Of a DNA stretch of 64,000 bases, positions 23,001-33,781 are shown piece after piece (position 1 is the stretch's first letter; each line of letters opens with the position of its first letter). The notes beneath the pieces were generated by a model. That model was given only the letters and a program-made list of their open reading frames with translations, had not been told where the DNA came from and did not search any database. The position numbers and the translations under genes are program-made. Origin of the DNA: Nectonema munidae (lineage: Eukaryota; Nematomorpha; Nectonematoida; Nectonematidae); contig JAUIRK010000969.1 in the NCBI GenBank assembly GCA_030549495.1, forward strand, positions 620,001 to 684,000, read 5' to 3'.

Positions 23001-23279
23001 ATATATTTTAATTATACTATTAATATATTCTATGATAATCGAGCATGTCGCTTTTTATGCTTTATTTAAAAGCACACTTGGAATCTAAAAAATGTAGTTA
23101 TACAAAGTGGTGGCCAGTAATATGCGTAATTTTATTACTTAATATAGTAAAATTAATGATATTGTTTCTTTTTCTACTACCTTAAAAAGTCCTTGAATAC
23201 TTGAAATAGAAAATCTTACGATTTAATGTACTTTTTTAAATATTTGTTATGTACTTTTTTGTCTATCTTTTAAAAAAGG

Positions 23280-24059
23280 ATTTTATTAGAAAAAAAACTT
23301 TTCAACTAGGATTGGTTGACAAATATTTAGGCTGAATATCGCTTCATATCACCTGATAATTTAATACACGATACTGATAAAAAAAGTCTAAGATCATTAA
23401 AAATTTTCTTTAAACAGAATGCTTTGACAGAGGAAAAAAACTGCTCAAAATAAATACTTAAAAAGTTTTAAAATAACACACATTGAAGAAAATAAATTTC
23501 TAATAAAAAAGAGCTACCAAGAAAGGATCATCATAGAATGAATAGCAAAATTACATACTCTATAAAGTATAGAAAAAATGATGTAGAGACTACCAACCGA
23601 TAACGAATTTGTAGCCAAAACGATTGAGGTCTTATCGAGATACCTAATTTACTGACAAATGAAATATTTTTAGTGAATTAAACAACTAAAGCTGGTTTAA
23701 ATAAATTAAAAAAATAATTAGGAGAAAAATACTGCAAGTAGAATTCATTTTAAAGTTTATATATTTGACATTGATTGACAGGTTTAATCTTTTCTTTTGA
23801 CACGTTTAATTGATTTTCATAAAGAATGAGCATCACCACTAAATCAGCCATGCTTGAAAATGGTATATATTTGTAAAAAACTTTATAAGTATTTCAATAA
23901 AAAAATTTAATTTTAAAATGAGCTGTCATATATAAATCAATTTTTTGACAAATAAATGTTTTTTTAGATGAACTGTCATATATAAATCAATTTTTTGACC
24001 TGGTTGATTAACTTTCATAAAAAATGAATATCACCACTGAATTAAGCATACTTGAAAAT

Positions 24060-24100
<41 letters not shown>
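23280..24100 (-). repeat. Second copy of the large satellite-bearing repeat (part 1)
   Basis: Reverse-complement match to about 37330-37850: GGTATCTCGATAAGACCTC against AACTCGATAGGACCTCC, GGATCATCATAGAATGAATA against the 37630 region, and the 150-bp satellite units at 23760-24060. The satellite part continues at 25919-26064 after the Tigger insertion and the far end appears at 28229-28308. The left limit is unclear and could lie nearer 23000. Confidence 0.65.
24061..24100. repeat. (TA)n microsatellite
   Basis: Uninterrupted TA repeat of about 19 units directly abutting the left end of Tigger copy 1, whose target site is TA. It may have grown from the satellite's own TATACATG stretch. Confidence 0.9.
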
Positions 24101-24103
<3 letters not shown>

Positions 24104-25918
24104 TAAAATCTCGCTATTATGCCACCCTTCGGGGCCGACCAAAGTGGCTGTGCGAGGTGGCTGTGCGAGGGTTTTGTAAAAATGCCTTATTTTTTCAAAT
24201 AAAATCCTTTTTAAAAAAGTTTTTTTTTTATTTTTGTGTCCTATTCCAAAGCTCTCAAAAGTTGTCTGACGCTTTCTATGGCGATCTCAACTTTCTTGAT
24301 CTAAACAATCCCGCTTGCATCACTTTGAGCTTTACGCTACAATGCTGCATAAATTTTCGAACAGTGCTCCACGCTCTTTGGGCTTCTTGGAATTGAACCA
24401 CTTCCTCTTCGATAGTTTCCTTGTCGTCTTCGCTTTCAATTTGTTCCTGCTTTTCAGCACTTCCCAGCAATCTCCTCTAGCAGAAGGAGCCACTAGTTGC
24501 GAGACGCTCGTCAGCATTGAGAAAGTCAGTTAGCTCAATCTCCTCGTTATTGTGCATCTTTTCCTCAGTAGGCAAAGCATTCGAAATCTCGAGCAACTCT
24601 TCTCTTTTGGCTCAATCTGATCAATTTCTTCTTCCACAAACTAGCTTTTACAAAAAGTTTTTGATGACCATTTGTTAACCTGCTCCCAAGCATACCCAAC
24701 GTGTAGAGCATCAAGCAACGTGAACTAAACTCTCTTTCCTCGTCTATGGCTTCAAGCCTGCGAGAGAGCAAAAGTTTCTTGTAGTGGCGTTTGAGCTCTC
24801 TATAACCCCTGATCCATTGGTTGCGAGTTGTGTTGTGTTAGGAGGAAAAAAAGCGCTTTATATTGTCGAACGGAGATCGTGGTGCCACGAAGTTATCGAG
24901 ACAAAGCGCACTTTGCGTCCCTGCTTGACGAGTCGCTCGTTCCACTCACGCAATGTTTCTTAGAAGAGCTCCGCCTCATCCACCTTTCGAATTTGCCTTG
25001 TATGTCCCGGTTTTTTTGTTTTTGAAGGCACGCGGTTTCTTTGAATTGCCAATCACCAGAAGAGGAAGCTTTTCGTTGCCGCTCATGTTTGCTCCAACCA
25101 GAAGAGTGTTCTTTGCTTACTTTTCTTACCTCCAGTGCCCGCTCTCCTCGAAAGCCATGTCTTGTTTGGTAGCAGCTGCCAGAAGAGTCCAGTTTCGTTT
25201 AGATTGAAGCGTCTTCTGCAGAAAATTGTGCAAGCAAAGGTCGGAGACCTGTTGTTGCCACTCAAAAGGTTGCAAATTTACCGCTCCTGCTTCTCCTTGT
25301 ATTGTTTTAAAAGTAATGCCTGACGCTTTTTGAAATTGTCCGCCAACCTCGCTTGCCATGAATCCCAATGTGCTTATCTCGGCCAGTTTCTTGCCTTTTC
25401 TTTGACCAGACTTCCCTGACAGGCGATTGTGTCCTCTCGCTTCTTCACCCGGCCTCCTTCATCGAGTTTGGTCGTGACCTGCGTCAACTTAACGCGTTTG
25501 ATAAAATCCAGTTTTGATTGCAGCCTCGATTGATTTTTTGTGAGAATGTTTTTAGTAGTTCTCTTCACTTCAATACCCCATTTCTTGCTTATTTCTCTGG
25601 CCAGCTTGGACTGATTAGGCTCATTTTTTTCGGCATCAATAATTTCTTTTTTCTGCTTTAGAGTGAAATCGGTTCGCTTGCGTTTTATATCTGACATGTT
25701 AATTTTTTACGCAAATAAAAACAATAAATCTAAAAAAATATATTCATTAATTTTGTAAAAAAAGTTGAGAAATATAATTAAAAAACGCAACACACAAATA
25801 AATAGTGGCATAATAGCGAGATTAGGTGGTGGCATAGTAAGTTTATTTTCTACTGAATTTTGTCGGAGAGTAAAGTGAAGTAGAGAGTGAAGTACGAGGG
25901 GATAGTAGAATTCTACTG
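24101..25918 (-). mobile_element. Tigger (pogo superfamily) element, copy 1
   Basis: Left end CAGTAAAATCTCGCTATTAT; right end ATAGTAGAATTCTACTG at 25918, flanked by TA on both sides. Subterminal inverted match GTGGCATAATAGCGAGATT at 25804-25822. 1818 bp, about full Tigger length, with a decayed transposase on the minus strand. Confidence 0.8.
24276..25697 (-). pseudogene. Tigger transposase, copy 1, broken
   Basis: 25697-25374 is the N-terminal psq/CENP-B helix-turn-helix (MSDIKRKRTDFTLKQKKEII, then ISKKWGIEVKRTT). 25265-25083 holds the FNLNETGLFWQLLPNKT motif; the family has NADETGLF, so the first catalytic Asp is Asn here if the frame is right. Minus-strand sequence through about 24850 matches the GANMSGNEKLPLLVIG region. 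24771-24276 is a charged C-terminal tail. Frame shifts separate the pieces. It would have cut and pasted at TA sites; it is no longer functional. Confidence 0.75.
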
Positions 25919-26064
25919 TATGTGTAAAACACTATATATAATTATTTAGATAAAAAGTTTCTTTTTTGAGATGAAGTATCAAATATAAATCAATTGTTGA
26001 CAAGTTTGATTGATTTGATAAAAAATGGACATCACCAGTGAATTCAGCACACGTGAAATAAATA
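25919..26064 (-). repeat. 150-bp satellite unit between two Tigger insertions
   Basis: Continues the inverted satellite from 24060 (GTAAAACACTATATATAATT, then AGATGAAGTATCAAATATAA and GGACATCACCAGTGAATTCA). Shows that the Tigger copy 1 insertion is younger than the array. Confidence 0.7.
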
Positions 26065-28226
26065 CAGTAAAATCTCGATATAAAGAAGTTGGAGGGAAAT
26101 CAAGTTCTAGTTCATACAAAGCGAGTTTTGTTTTAACCGAGGATTAAATTAAATTGTCAACTTTGTTTTTTACTGAACCTTAATTTCCTTAAATAAATTT
26201 ATCTGAAACATCTACCTCATAAGGTATAAGAGGCTCTATGTCAAGGATGACTGCCCAAGAAAACAAAATAAAAAAAAACTTAAAAAATTTGATTTTTATT
26301 TTTTTAAAAAATCACTAATCCGTGTATGTTGTATTCAAATGTTGTTTTCCACTTTTGTAATGTTATCAAACATTTCTTGGGCTGCGTTTTGAGCTTGCAG
26401 GAATCTCATAACTTCACTACAATGTTCTAGATCTAGAGCATTAGTGGCAGTTGGCACAGGTTTGGATAAATTATTTTCTTCGTCACTCTGCTCTTGTGGA
26501 TCAGAAAACCTACTGGATACATCCTTTATAATAAAATCATCTGTGAGAGGAGCTGAAGTGAACAATTTATTGTCAACTGCAATGTAGTTTTCTAAGTCAA
26601 AAGATGTTTGGAGTCCCACTTGAGACGCTCTTTCTATCACAAAGGGTAGATTTTCAGTAAAGTTTTCTGAACCACTTGTGTATTCTTCCATAGATTGCAC
26701 AAATCCCGCGTGTTTAAAACAGTTTTAAATAGTTTCACTAGTGACTGAAGACAAGGCTTTCCGGTTCATATGAAGAGCATCGAGAACGTTGATAGAATAA
26801 ATAGAGCCCTTGTCAACAGCTGTAATGAGTTTTTCAACTAAAGTCACTCTATAGTGAAATTTTAAGTTTTTTATAACTTCCTGGTCCAAAGGTTGTGTAC
26901 GGGACGTTGTATTTGCTGGCAAAAATTGTAGTTACATTTGTTAACGTTATTTTTGAATGAGATGCTACATTGTCTAATATAAGAACAACGTGTCGCTTTT
27001 CAGATCGAATACGAGTGTCAAGTTTTTCCAGCCATGAAAGAAATATTGAAATATCCATCCAAGCTTTTTGTTCGCTTTATATTCTGTTGGCAAAGATTTA
27101 ACATTTCTAAAACAACGGGGTTTTAAGGATTTACCAATCACCAGTAAAGGAAGTTTATCTTTACCTGTCATGTTAGCTCCTACTAATATCGTCAACCTTT
27201 CTTTGGAGAGCTTTCCCCAATTGCATTCTTCTCCTTTTAGCACAAATGATGAAGAAGGTAACAATTAAAAAAAAAACCCGTCTCGTCAGCATTATAAATA
27301 TCTTCGGGTTCGTATGTGTTTAAAATTTGTGGTAAAATTTTATCAAACCTTTTGTAAATTTTCCGGAAAGTGATATTATGGCGTTTTTTGAATCTGTGAA
27401 GCCAACCTTCACTACATTTAAACTCATGATGGTTTAAATCTGAAGCAAATTTTTTAGCTTTAGCTGAGAGTGTAGGTCCTGAAACGGGAATGTTTTGAGC
27501 TCTGGCATTTTTGAACCAGAGAAAAAGAGCCTCTTCAATATCAGGGTAAAAACTTTTTCTTGTTCTTTATCTCACTTTTTTCATAAGATTGTTTGATTAT
27601 ATTAGAATATTTCAACCTTTAGCCATCATTGATTTTGATCTCAAGTTAGATTCAGCAGCAGTGATAGCACGATATTTTGTTCCAATATCAAAACTTTTTC
27701 GTTTAAAAGATGTAGGTGCATCGATAATAACAGTTAATAAGAACAAAATTAAACAGCTTTCAAAGATAAAAACAATGGTATTAGAAATAATAAAAGAAGT
27801 AAGATTAGAAAGATGAAAGAAGCAAGTGATATATTCAATCGACATGTGTTACAATTAACTGTGTGATGCACAAGCCATTGCTGACTAGAAGTGATGAGGA
27901 AAATTACACTGACTTGAGACTCCCATACATGTGTTTAAAAATGCGGTAAGATCAAAAGAGTAAAAAAATATCATTTCCACATCTCATCCTTCTCCTAGAA
28001 CCAATTATTATACAATTATAGGAGTGTCAAAAATTACAAAGAAATTTTATGAGTTATGAGAGATTTATCGGCAATTAAGCAAAAATTATAAACGAGGTTT
28101 CTTCTAAGGCTTTATAAAAGGTGTAATTTACCTAGTAAAATTATACCAGGAACAGGGATTTGACAAGTTGGTGCATATTATTGAAGTGTTCGTAATAAGC
28201 GAGTTCTTTATAACGCGATTTCACTG
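26065..28226 (-). mobile_element. Tigger (pogo superfamily) element, copy 2
   Basis: Left end CAGTAAAATCTCGATATAAA at 26065, right end TTATAACGCGATTTCACTG at 28226, TA on both sides. 2162 bp. Subfamily distinct from copy 1, and the same as the fragment at 19084-19293. Confidence 0.8.
26335..27845 (-). pseudogene. Tigger transposase, copy 2, nearly full length but broken
   Basis: In order on the minus strand: 27720-27612, N-terminal HTH (KRKSFDIGTKYRAITAAESN). About 27560-27380, CENP-B HTH (FYPDIEEALFLWFKNARAQN, then CSEGWLHRFKKRHNI). About 27300-27275, first catalytic motif EDIYNADETGFFF with Asp kept. 27200-26960, ILVGANMTGKDKLPLLVIGK and the second acid in VVLILDNVASHSK. 26925-26870, third acid in NTTSRTQPLDQEVIK. 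26700-26335, acidic tail. All three DDD residues are present. Shifts near 27275, 27060 and 26900 break the frame. Upstream start not certain. Confidence 0.85.
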
Positions 28227-28228
28227 TA

Positions 28229-28308
28229 TATCACATTAAAAATAAAAACTTATTAATATCTTAGAAAAAGAGGGAGCACTTTATGCCCCAGCACTTGAGC
28301 GGAAAAAT
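28229..28308 (-). repeat. End of the second satellite-bearing repeat copy
   Basis: AACTTATTAATATCTTAG...GCACTTTATGCCCCAGCACTTGA is the reverse complement of 32241-32300 (CAAGTGCTGGGGGGCGTAAAGTGCC). It closes the repeat begun near 23280, on the far side of Tigger copy 2. Confidence 0.65.
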
Positions 28309-28489
28309 TTAGCCCTACACTAATATGGTTAATACAAATAGTAATTATACTACTAAGCTAGACGTTTCAGAACTTTTGATTGGTCTCATTTTTTAACTTA
28401 AATGAAGTGAAGGAAGCTCTTAATGTATTTGAATCTCTTATTTCAAGAATTGTTGACTAGTTTGTATCAAAGCTCTGCATGAACAAATA

Positions 28490-29560
28490 ACTCAAATATA
28501 ATTTTCCCTACAAAACTGAACAATTCAAATGGATCTTGAAGCTTACTGTAATGCTCGAAATCGTCTGAAACAAGAATGCACTCCAATCATGCAGCTCAAT
28601 TACAAAGAAAATAGAAGCAAATGCTCAATCTACTCAACTTTACTAGTGCTTTACAAAAAAACATTTACAAATTTGTAGAAAATAATTCACCAATTCCAGA
28701 AATACTTTACAATGAAAAAATTTTTCACAATGAATTTGATAAAGTTAAAATCTTAAACACCTACTTTCTTTGATCAGACGCTTCCAATCCAAATTTTAAT
28801 CATCGATATCCTTTACCCTCAACAAAAACAACTGCTTTACTTGATGACTTCTTTGTCTCACCAGATCTTGTTTTGGAGAAACTTTTATCCTTATCTATTG
28901 GACCAGACAGACTTCCAAATATTTTACAGCTAAACTGCGCTCATCAACTAAAAGATAAACTGTCACATGTATTCACCTTGTCTTTTGCTACAGAAGTTGC
29001 GCTTCTTGTTTAGAAAACTTAACATGTTACGCCCATTTATAACGGGAAAGGTGAAAAATGCTAAATTAATAGCTATAATCCTATCTCAAAAACTTTGTAC
29101 GTGGGTAAATCAATAGAGAGTTTAGTTAATGACATTTTGATGAATCACTTAATCGTTGATATCATCTACTCAATTTGGTTTTTTACCGAAATACTCCACT
29201 TCTGAACAACTATCACTTATGTACCACAAATTGATTATGTCTGCTGAGAAAAAATGATACACTTTGTGTTTTCTTAGACTTATCTAATGCTTTCATGGCC
29301 ATCCCCCACAAAGAAATCTTTCATATTTTGCTATTTTTTGGTATTCGCTGTAAATTTTTTGTATGGATACAAGACTACTTAAATAACAGAACTCAGTATA
29401 CACGAATTGGAGGTACATTATCTGATTGTTGTTTAGTCAAAACTGGAGTGCCACAAGGAAATGTGCTCGCACCTACTAGGTTCATCATCTTCATCAACGA
29501 GCTTCTTACCAACATCCAAGATTTCAAGGGTAAGATTTATCATATAATTTGAGGATGAGT
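28490..29560 (+). pseudogene. Non-LTR retrotransposon (CR1/Jockey-like) reverse transcriptase remnant
   Basis: On the + strand: 28857-28935 DLVLEKLLSLSIGPDRLPNI (fingers, S-G-PD-LP motif); about 29060-29110 NSYNPISKTLYVGKSIES (like YRPIS...K..E); about 29170-29240 FLPKYSTSEQLSLMYHKL (GF...STSEQL); 29280-29552 LSNAFMAIPHKEIFHILL, YLNNRTQYTRIGG, and KTGVPQGNVLAPTRFIIFIN, with the GVPQG box. The next piece, which should hold the YADD box, is missing after 29552. Several stops and shifts. A 5'- and 3'-truncated, dead LINE unrelated in frame or strand to the one at 11180-12880. Confidence 0.75.
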
Positions 29561-29803
29561 GAGAAAAAATTTTTCTATAAAAGAAACAACATTTTGAAAT
29601 GGGAAATTTTCTATACCTATATTTTTTGAATGTTTCCTTTTCAAATGCTTTTGATAGGATGATATTTTGGAATAAATAGCTAAACAATTTTGAAAATTAC
29701 TTTTAATTTTAAAGTTAAGTTCGTTTTCGTAAACTATTTTATAATGTTTCAACAAAGATTTATAGAACTTGTTTTTCAAATGACAGTATTCACAGGAAAA
29801 CAT
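29540..29803 (-). CDS. C2H2 zinc-finger fragment
   Basis: An 87-aa open frame starting MFSCEYCHLKNKFYKS, with one finger C-X2-C...H and a second FKIKSNFQNC...YQKHLKRKHS block. The second finger lacks its first Cys (NFKIKSNFQNC). The arrangement resembles zinc-finger leaders found at the start of some animal transposon proteins. It butts against the LINE fragment in the opposite orientation. No downstream partner domain is visible. It could be a remnant or chance-preserved; function unknown. Confidence 0.45.
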   Translation of the reverse strand: MFSCEYCHLKNKFYKSLLKHYKIVYENELNFKIKSNFQNCLAIYSKISSYQKHLKRKHSKNIGIENFPFQNVVSFIEKFFLTHPQII

Positions 29804-30783
29804 TTTCTTTGTTCAAAAAAATTATTGCTATTATTTATTTTATGAAGTTTATGAAGGTTTAATTCTTAATTTTAAGAATTTTATTAATTTTTTAAAAAAA
29901 GGGAAAGAAAGAAAGAAAGAATAAAAATGAATGTTTCGTTAGAGGCAGTGGAAAGATGTCTCTTGTTTGGGGAAGGAGATGGCTCTGATTGTAATTGAGG
30001 GATTTAAAATTACTGAGAAATATGCGCTGAATTAGAATTAAAGGAAATTAGGTTCGACGAGAAAAGCAAGAAAGGATAAGCAGCAATTAGGCTTTATAAA
30101 GAAACGTATACGATGGCAGGTGCAAGCAACGAGAATCAGCTTCTTCACAAGAAAGTGATTCCACATATCTCCAAATAATATCCTCCAGATGACTTATTTA
30201 CAACTCATACTTTGTTGGTAATTCAAGCAGTAACGTAAAAAGGCAGCACTGCTTTAACAAGTGTATATAGATGTTATCGAAACAATAATAAACAACAATT
30301 ATAGTTTACTATATAAATTTTCATTTACTAACTTTTCTTAGTTAATATTACTAATTTTTTCTCTGTGTTGAAATTAAACAAATAAGATAAATTTAAGTTT
30401 AATTTAGTTAAAAATTAACCTTAAAACAAAAGCTGTAAAAACTAATAATCTTTTCTGCCCATTGATTTGATCTTTTTAACAATTCTTTGCCTCTGTTTCT
30501 TCTTATGAATCTCTTTATGCTTTCTGATTTAGACAAAGATTATAATTTTTCTTCGTTTATTTCACATACATTATCATAAAAATGAAAAGAATATAGTAAA
30601 AAATAAATTTGGACAAAAAATGAAACCTATAAATTTTAGCTTTAGGAGAGAAAAAATTTTGAGAACCTTCTTTTTTAATTTCACAAAACAAGAGCAAAGA
30701 AAGACATCTTATTTTGAAGATGGAAACTCATGATTATGAGGATTTTTAATTTCTACTTCATTAAAACTACCATTATTACTAGA
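29804..30783. other. Non-coding stretch with a GAAA microsatellite
   Basis: (GAAA)n at about 29904-29922. No gene. The palindrome ATTAATCGATCGATTAAT lies at 30801-30818, just inside the probable end of the following hAT element. Confidence 0.5.
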
Positions 30784-31719
30784 GCTGTGGAATTAAAAGA
30801 TTAATCGATCGATTAATCGTTAATTTATTTTGACGATTAAATTTTTCTTTAACTATCAGATTAAATTTTATTTTTTAGACTATCTAAATAAAAAATGGCG
30901 ACAAAAGAAAAACAATTTAATGAATATAAACCTATTCCTGGCAAATTACATAATCATTTTGGTTTCGTTGGATGATGGTAATATTAAAAATGCTGCCAAC
31001 GTTTATTGCATTCATTGTGACAAATCGTTTGCATATCATGGATCTAACACGTCCCTTACTTATCACCTTCAAAACAAACACTCGCTACAATATTCGAAAC
31101 TTCAACATGAAAAGTCACTTTCATTCAGAGTACAGCGGTGTCAACATCGACTTCCAAGCACTTTGAGTAAGTTTTGTCGTACACTCGATCAACCCGTTAG
31201 TGCTACGGTACAACGTGACATTACAATATCACTTGCAAAATGGGTAGCAAGCAGTGGCAGACCAATAACGATAGTTGAAGATGAGGTCTTCAGCAAGTAT
31301 TACGCACAGCGCTTCAAAATTCTGCTTATAAACTACCTTGTCGGCAAACTATCGTCAAAAATTTGACTGAGATGTTCAACGCTACAATGGAAAGCAAAGC
31401 AGTGAAAAATTCAAAAGCAATTGCACTAACGTCTGATTTTTGGACATCTTTAGGAAATGAAAGTTATTGTGGAATCATTGGCCATTAGATTAATGATGAC
31501 TGAAGTTTAAAAAGTGTTGTTCTAAGATGCGTTAATGTAGTTGAACGTCACTATTCTGCCAATGTTGCTGATTCATATAAACACCTTGCAAAAGACTGGA
31601 ATATAACAGAAAAGAACCAGGTTATAGTAACTGATATGACAATGCACGAAATATGACTTCCGCTGTTATTCAAGCAGGTTTTTCACATATTCCTTGTTTA
31701 GCTCATAGCCTACAGTTAA
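30784..31719 (+). pseudogene. hAT transposase (Ac/ZBED type), 5' part, cut by an insertion
   Basis: Begins with a hAT-like end (TAGAGCTGTGGAATTAAAAG at 30784). 30890-31366: BED finger (VYCIHCDKSF, then TSLTYHLQNKH) and the helical segment QRDITISLAKWVASSGRPI. 31370-31710, with stops and shifts: ALTSDFWTSLGNESYCGIIG with the first catalytic Asp, YKHLAKDWNITEKNQVIVTD with the second, and PCLAHSLQL (the C-x-x-H element). The frame is cut at the TTAA (31716-31719) by the large element that follows. The C-terminal half, with the dimerisation domain, was not found beyond 39484. Confidence 0.8.
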
Positions 31720-31990
31720 CCCTATTAGTGCTGAGGGGCAGTGGGCGTAAAACGCCCCCCCCCCCTTCACTAAAAAATTAATTGTAGAAAATTGGCTGAA
31801 TCATATCCCTTCAAATTTTGTGACTTTTCCTAAAATCGCTAGCTGCATCTTTTGAAACCATTTTCATGTTAGTTGAATGACCCCTTCATGTCCAAAACTG
31901 TCAATCAAAATCAAAAATTTTAATTTTTCAGCAAAATTTTGACATTATCTGTACTTAACCTTATAACTTAGGATCTATATTATATAATAC
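31720..31990. repeat. Left long inverted terminal repeat
   Basis: Pairs with 39236-39480. Contains a short hairpin GGGCGTAAAACGCCC just inside the end and a C run. The pairing continues, less well, through the 147-bp repeat unit at 32095-32220. Confidence 0.75.
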
Positions 31991-32319
31991 CCTGAAAATT
32001 GATAATTATATACAGTTTAGAACGCATAACACTTTATATATTTAATTTTTTTCAATAATCATGGCTACTTTATAGAAAATGTCAATCAAAATTTTGATTG
32101 ATCACAAATATATCTAATAAAATATACCGTCAAATTTTACATAAAATATATGTTTTTATACTAAATCGGTGATGCCGTTTTCATTTCTGGAATCATTTTT
32201 TACATTTAGGATTTGAAATTTAGTAACTAGTTCAAGTGCTGGGGGGCGTAAAGTGCCACCCTATTTTTCTCAGATATTAATAAGTTTTTAAAAATATTTT
32301 TAATGTTACATATATATTT

Positions 32320-32707
32320 CAACTATGTTGAATTCACTGGTGATGCCCATTTTTTTTCAAAATCAATCAAACCTGTCAAAAAATTGATTTATATTTGACA
32401 GCTCATCTCAAAAAGGAACTTTTTATTTAAATAAGTATAAAAAGTTTTTTACACATGTATACCCATTTTTAAATATGCTGAATTCAGTGATGATATTTAT
32501 TTTTTTTTATAAAAATCAATCAAACCTGTCAAAAAATTGATCTAAACGTGACAGCTCATCTCAAAAAGGAACTTTTTATTTAAATAATTATATAAAGTTT
32601 TTTACACATTTATACCCATTTTCAAATATGCTGAATTCAGTGGTGATATTCATTTTTTATGAAAATCAATCAAACCTTTCAAAAAATTGATCTAAATGTG
32701 ACAGCTC
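32320..32707 (+). repeat. 150-bp satellite array, left part (about 2.5 units)
   Basis: Unit landmarks: AAAGTTTTTTACACATGTAT, TATGCTGAATTCAGTGGTGA, AAATCAATCAAACCTGTCAA and TGACAGCTCATCTCAAAAAG. It stops mid-unit at GACAGCTC (32707), where other sequence begins. Confidence 0.85.
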
Positions 32708-32908
32708 GACTTTCCAAAGAAATTGAGTTTGGTGTTTTCTGCGACAATTGTCGCAGTGTCGCCTTGTTAAAATATAGAATATGTCGAATGATGTGTGTCG
32801 CTGAATAGCACGAAACAAAATATTATATGAATTGTCAATCATGTCAAATTGACATTGATAATCTTGCTTATGGATAATAAACAATTGAATATATAGATGT
32901 ACTGGTTA
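32708..32908. other. Unique stretch with GCGAC palindrome
   Basis: TTCTGCGACAATTGTCGCAG at 32737-32756 is a perfect palindrome around GCGACAATTGTCGC. More GTCGC motifs follow (32758, 32800), related to the core of the adjacent minisatellite. Confidence 0.6.
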
Positions 32909-33690
32909 AAGCGACAGTGGCGACACTAAAATAGATGAAAGGGATATAGGGAAATACCAAGCGACAATAAAAAGATATGCTGCGACGTATGGCGACTCAA
33001 ATAAAATATGAAAATATAAAGCGACAGTCGCGACGCTAAAATAGATGAAAGGGATATAGGGAAATACCAAGCGACAATAAAAAGATATGCTGCGACTTAT
33101 GGCGACTCAAATAAAATAGGAAAATATAAAGCGACAGTCGCGACACTAAAATAGATGAAAGGGATATAGGGGAATACCAAGCGACAATAAAAAGATATGC
33201 TGCGACGTATGGCGACACAAATAAAATAGGAAAATATAAAGCGACAGTCGCGACACTAAAATAGATGAATAGGATATAGGGAAATAGCAAGCGACAATAA
33301 AAAGATATGTTGCGACGTATGGCGACACAAATAAAATAGGAAAATATAAAGCGACAGTCGCGACACTAAAATAGATGAAAGGGATATTGGGAAATACCAA
33401 GCGACAATAAAAAGATATGCTACGACGTATGGCGACATAAATAAAATAGGAAAATATAAAGCGACAGTCGCGACACTAAAATAGATAAAGGGATATAGGG
33501 AAATACCAAGCGACAATAAAAAGATATGCTGCAACGTATGGCGGCACAAATAAAATAGGAAAATATAAAGCGACAGTCGCGACACTAAAATAGATGAAAG
33601 GGATATAGGGAAATACCAAGCGACAATAAAAAGATATGCTGCGACGTATGGCGACACAAATAAAATAGGAAAATATAAAGCGACACTACA
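32909..33690. repeat. 110-bp minisatellite, about 7 copies
   Basis: Units start AAAGCGACAGTCGCGACAC at about 32909, 33019, 33129, 33239, 33349, 33459 and 33568, with a partial unit at 33679. Copies are nearly identical (a few substitutions, one 1-bp deletion near 33487), so the array is young. Each unit has three GCGAC boxes and one GTCGC. Because 110 is not a multiple of 3, overlapping open frames appear on the minus strand; these are not genes. Confidence 0.95.
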
Positions 33691-33781
33691 GAAGCATCAC
33701 ATTCTATCACAAATGATTTTTCTTCGTTCACTGATTTTAGGCTCGCTTTCTCCAAATCCTTTTTCAAAATTTCGAAGGCGG

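Noticed and set aside
24052-25207. + strand frames of 60-114 aa across Tigger copy 1
   Set aside because: Antisense shadows of the transposase; the first begins in the TA microsatellite.
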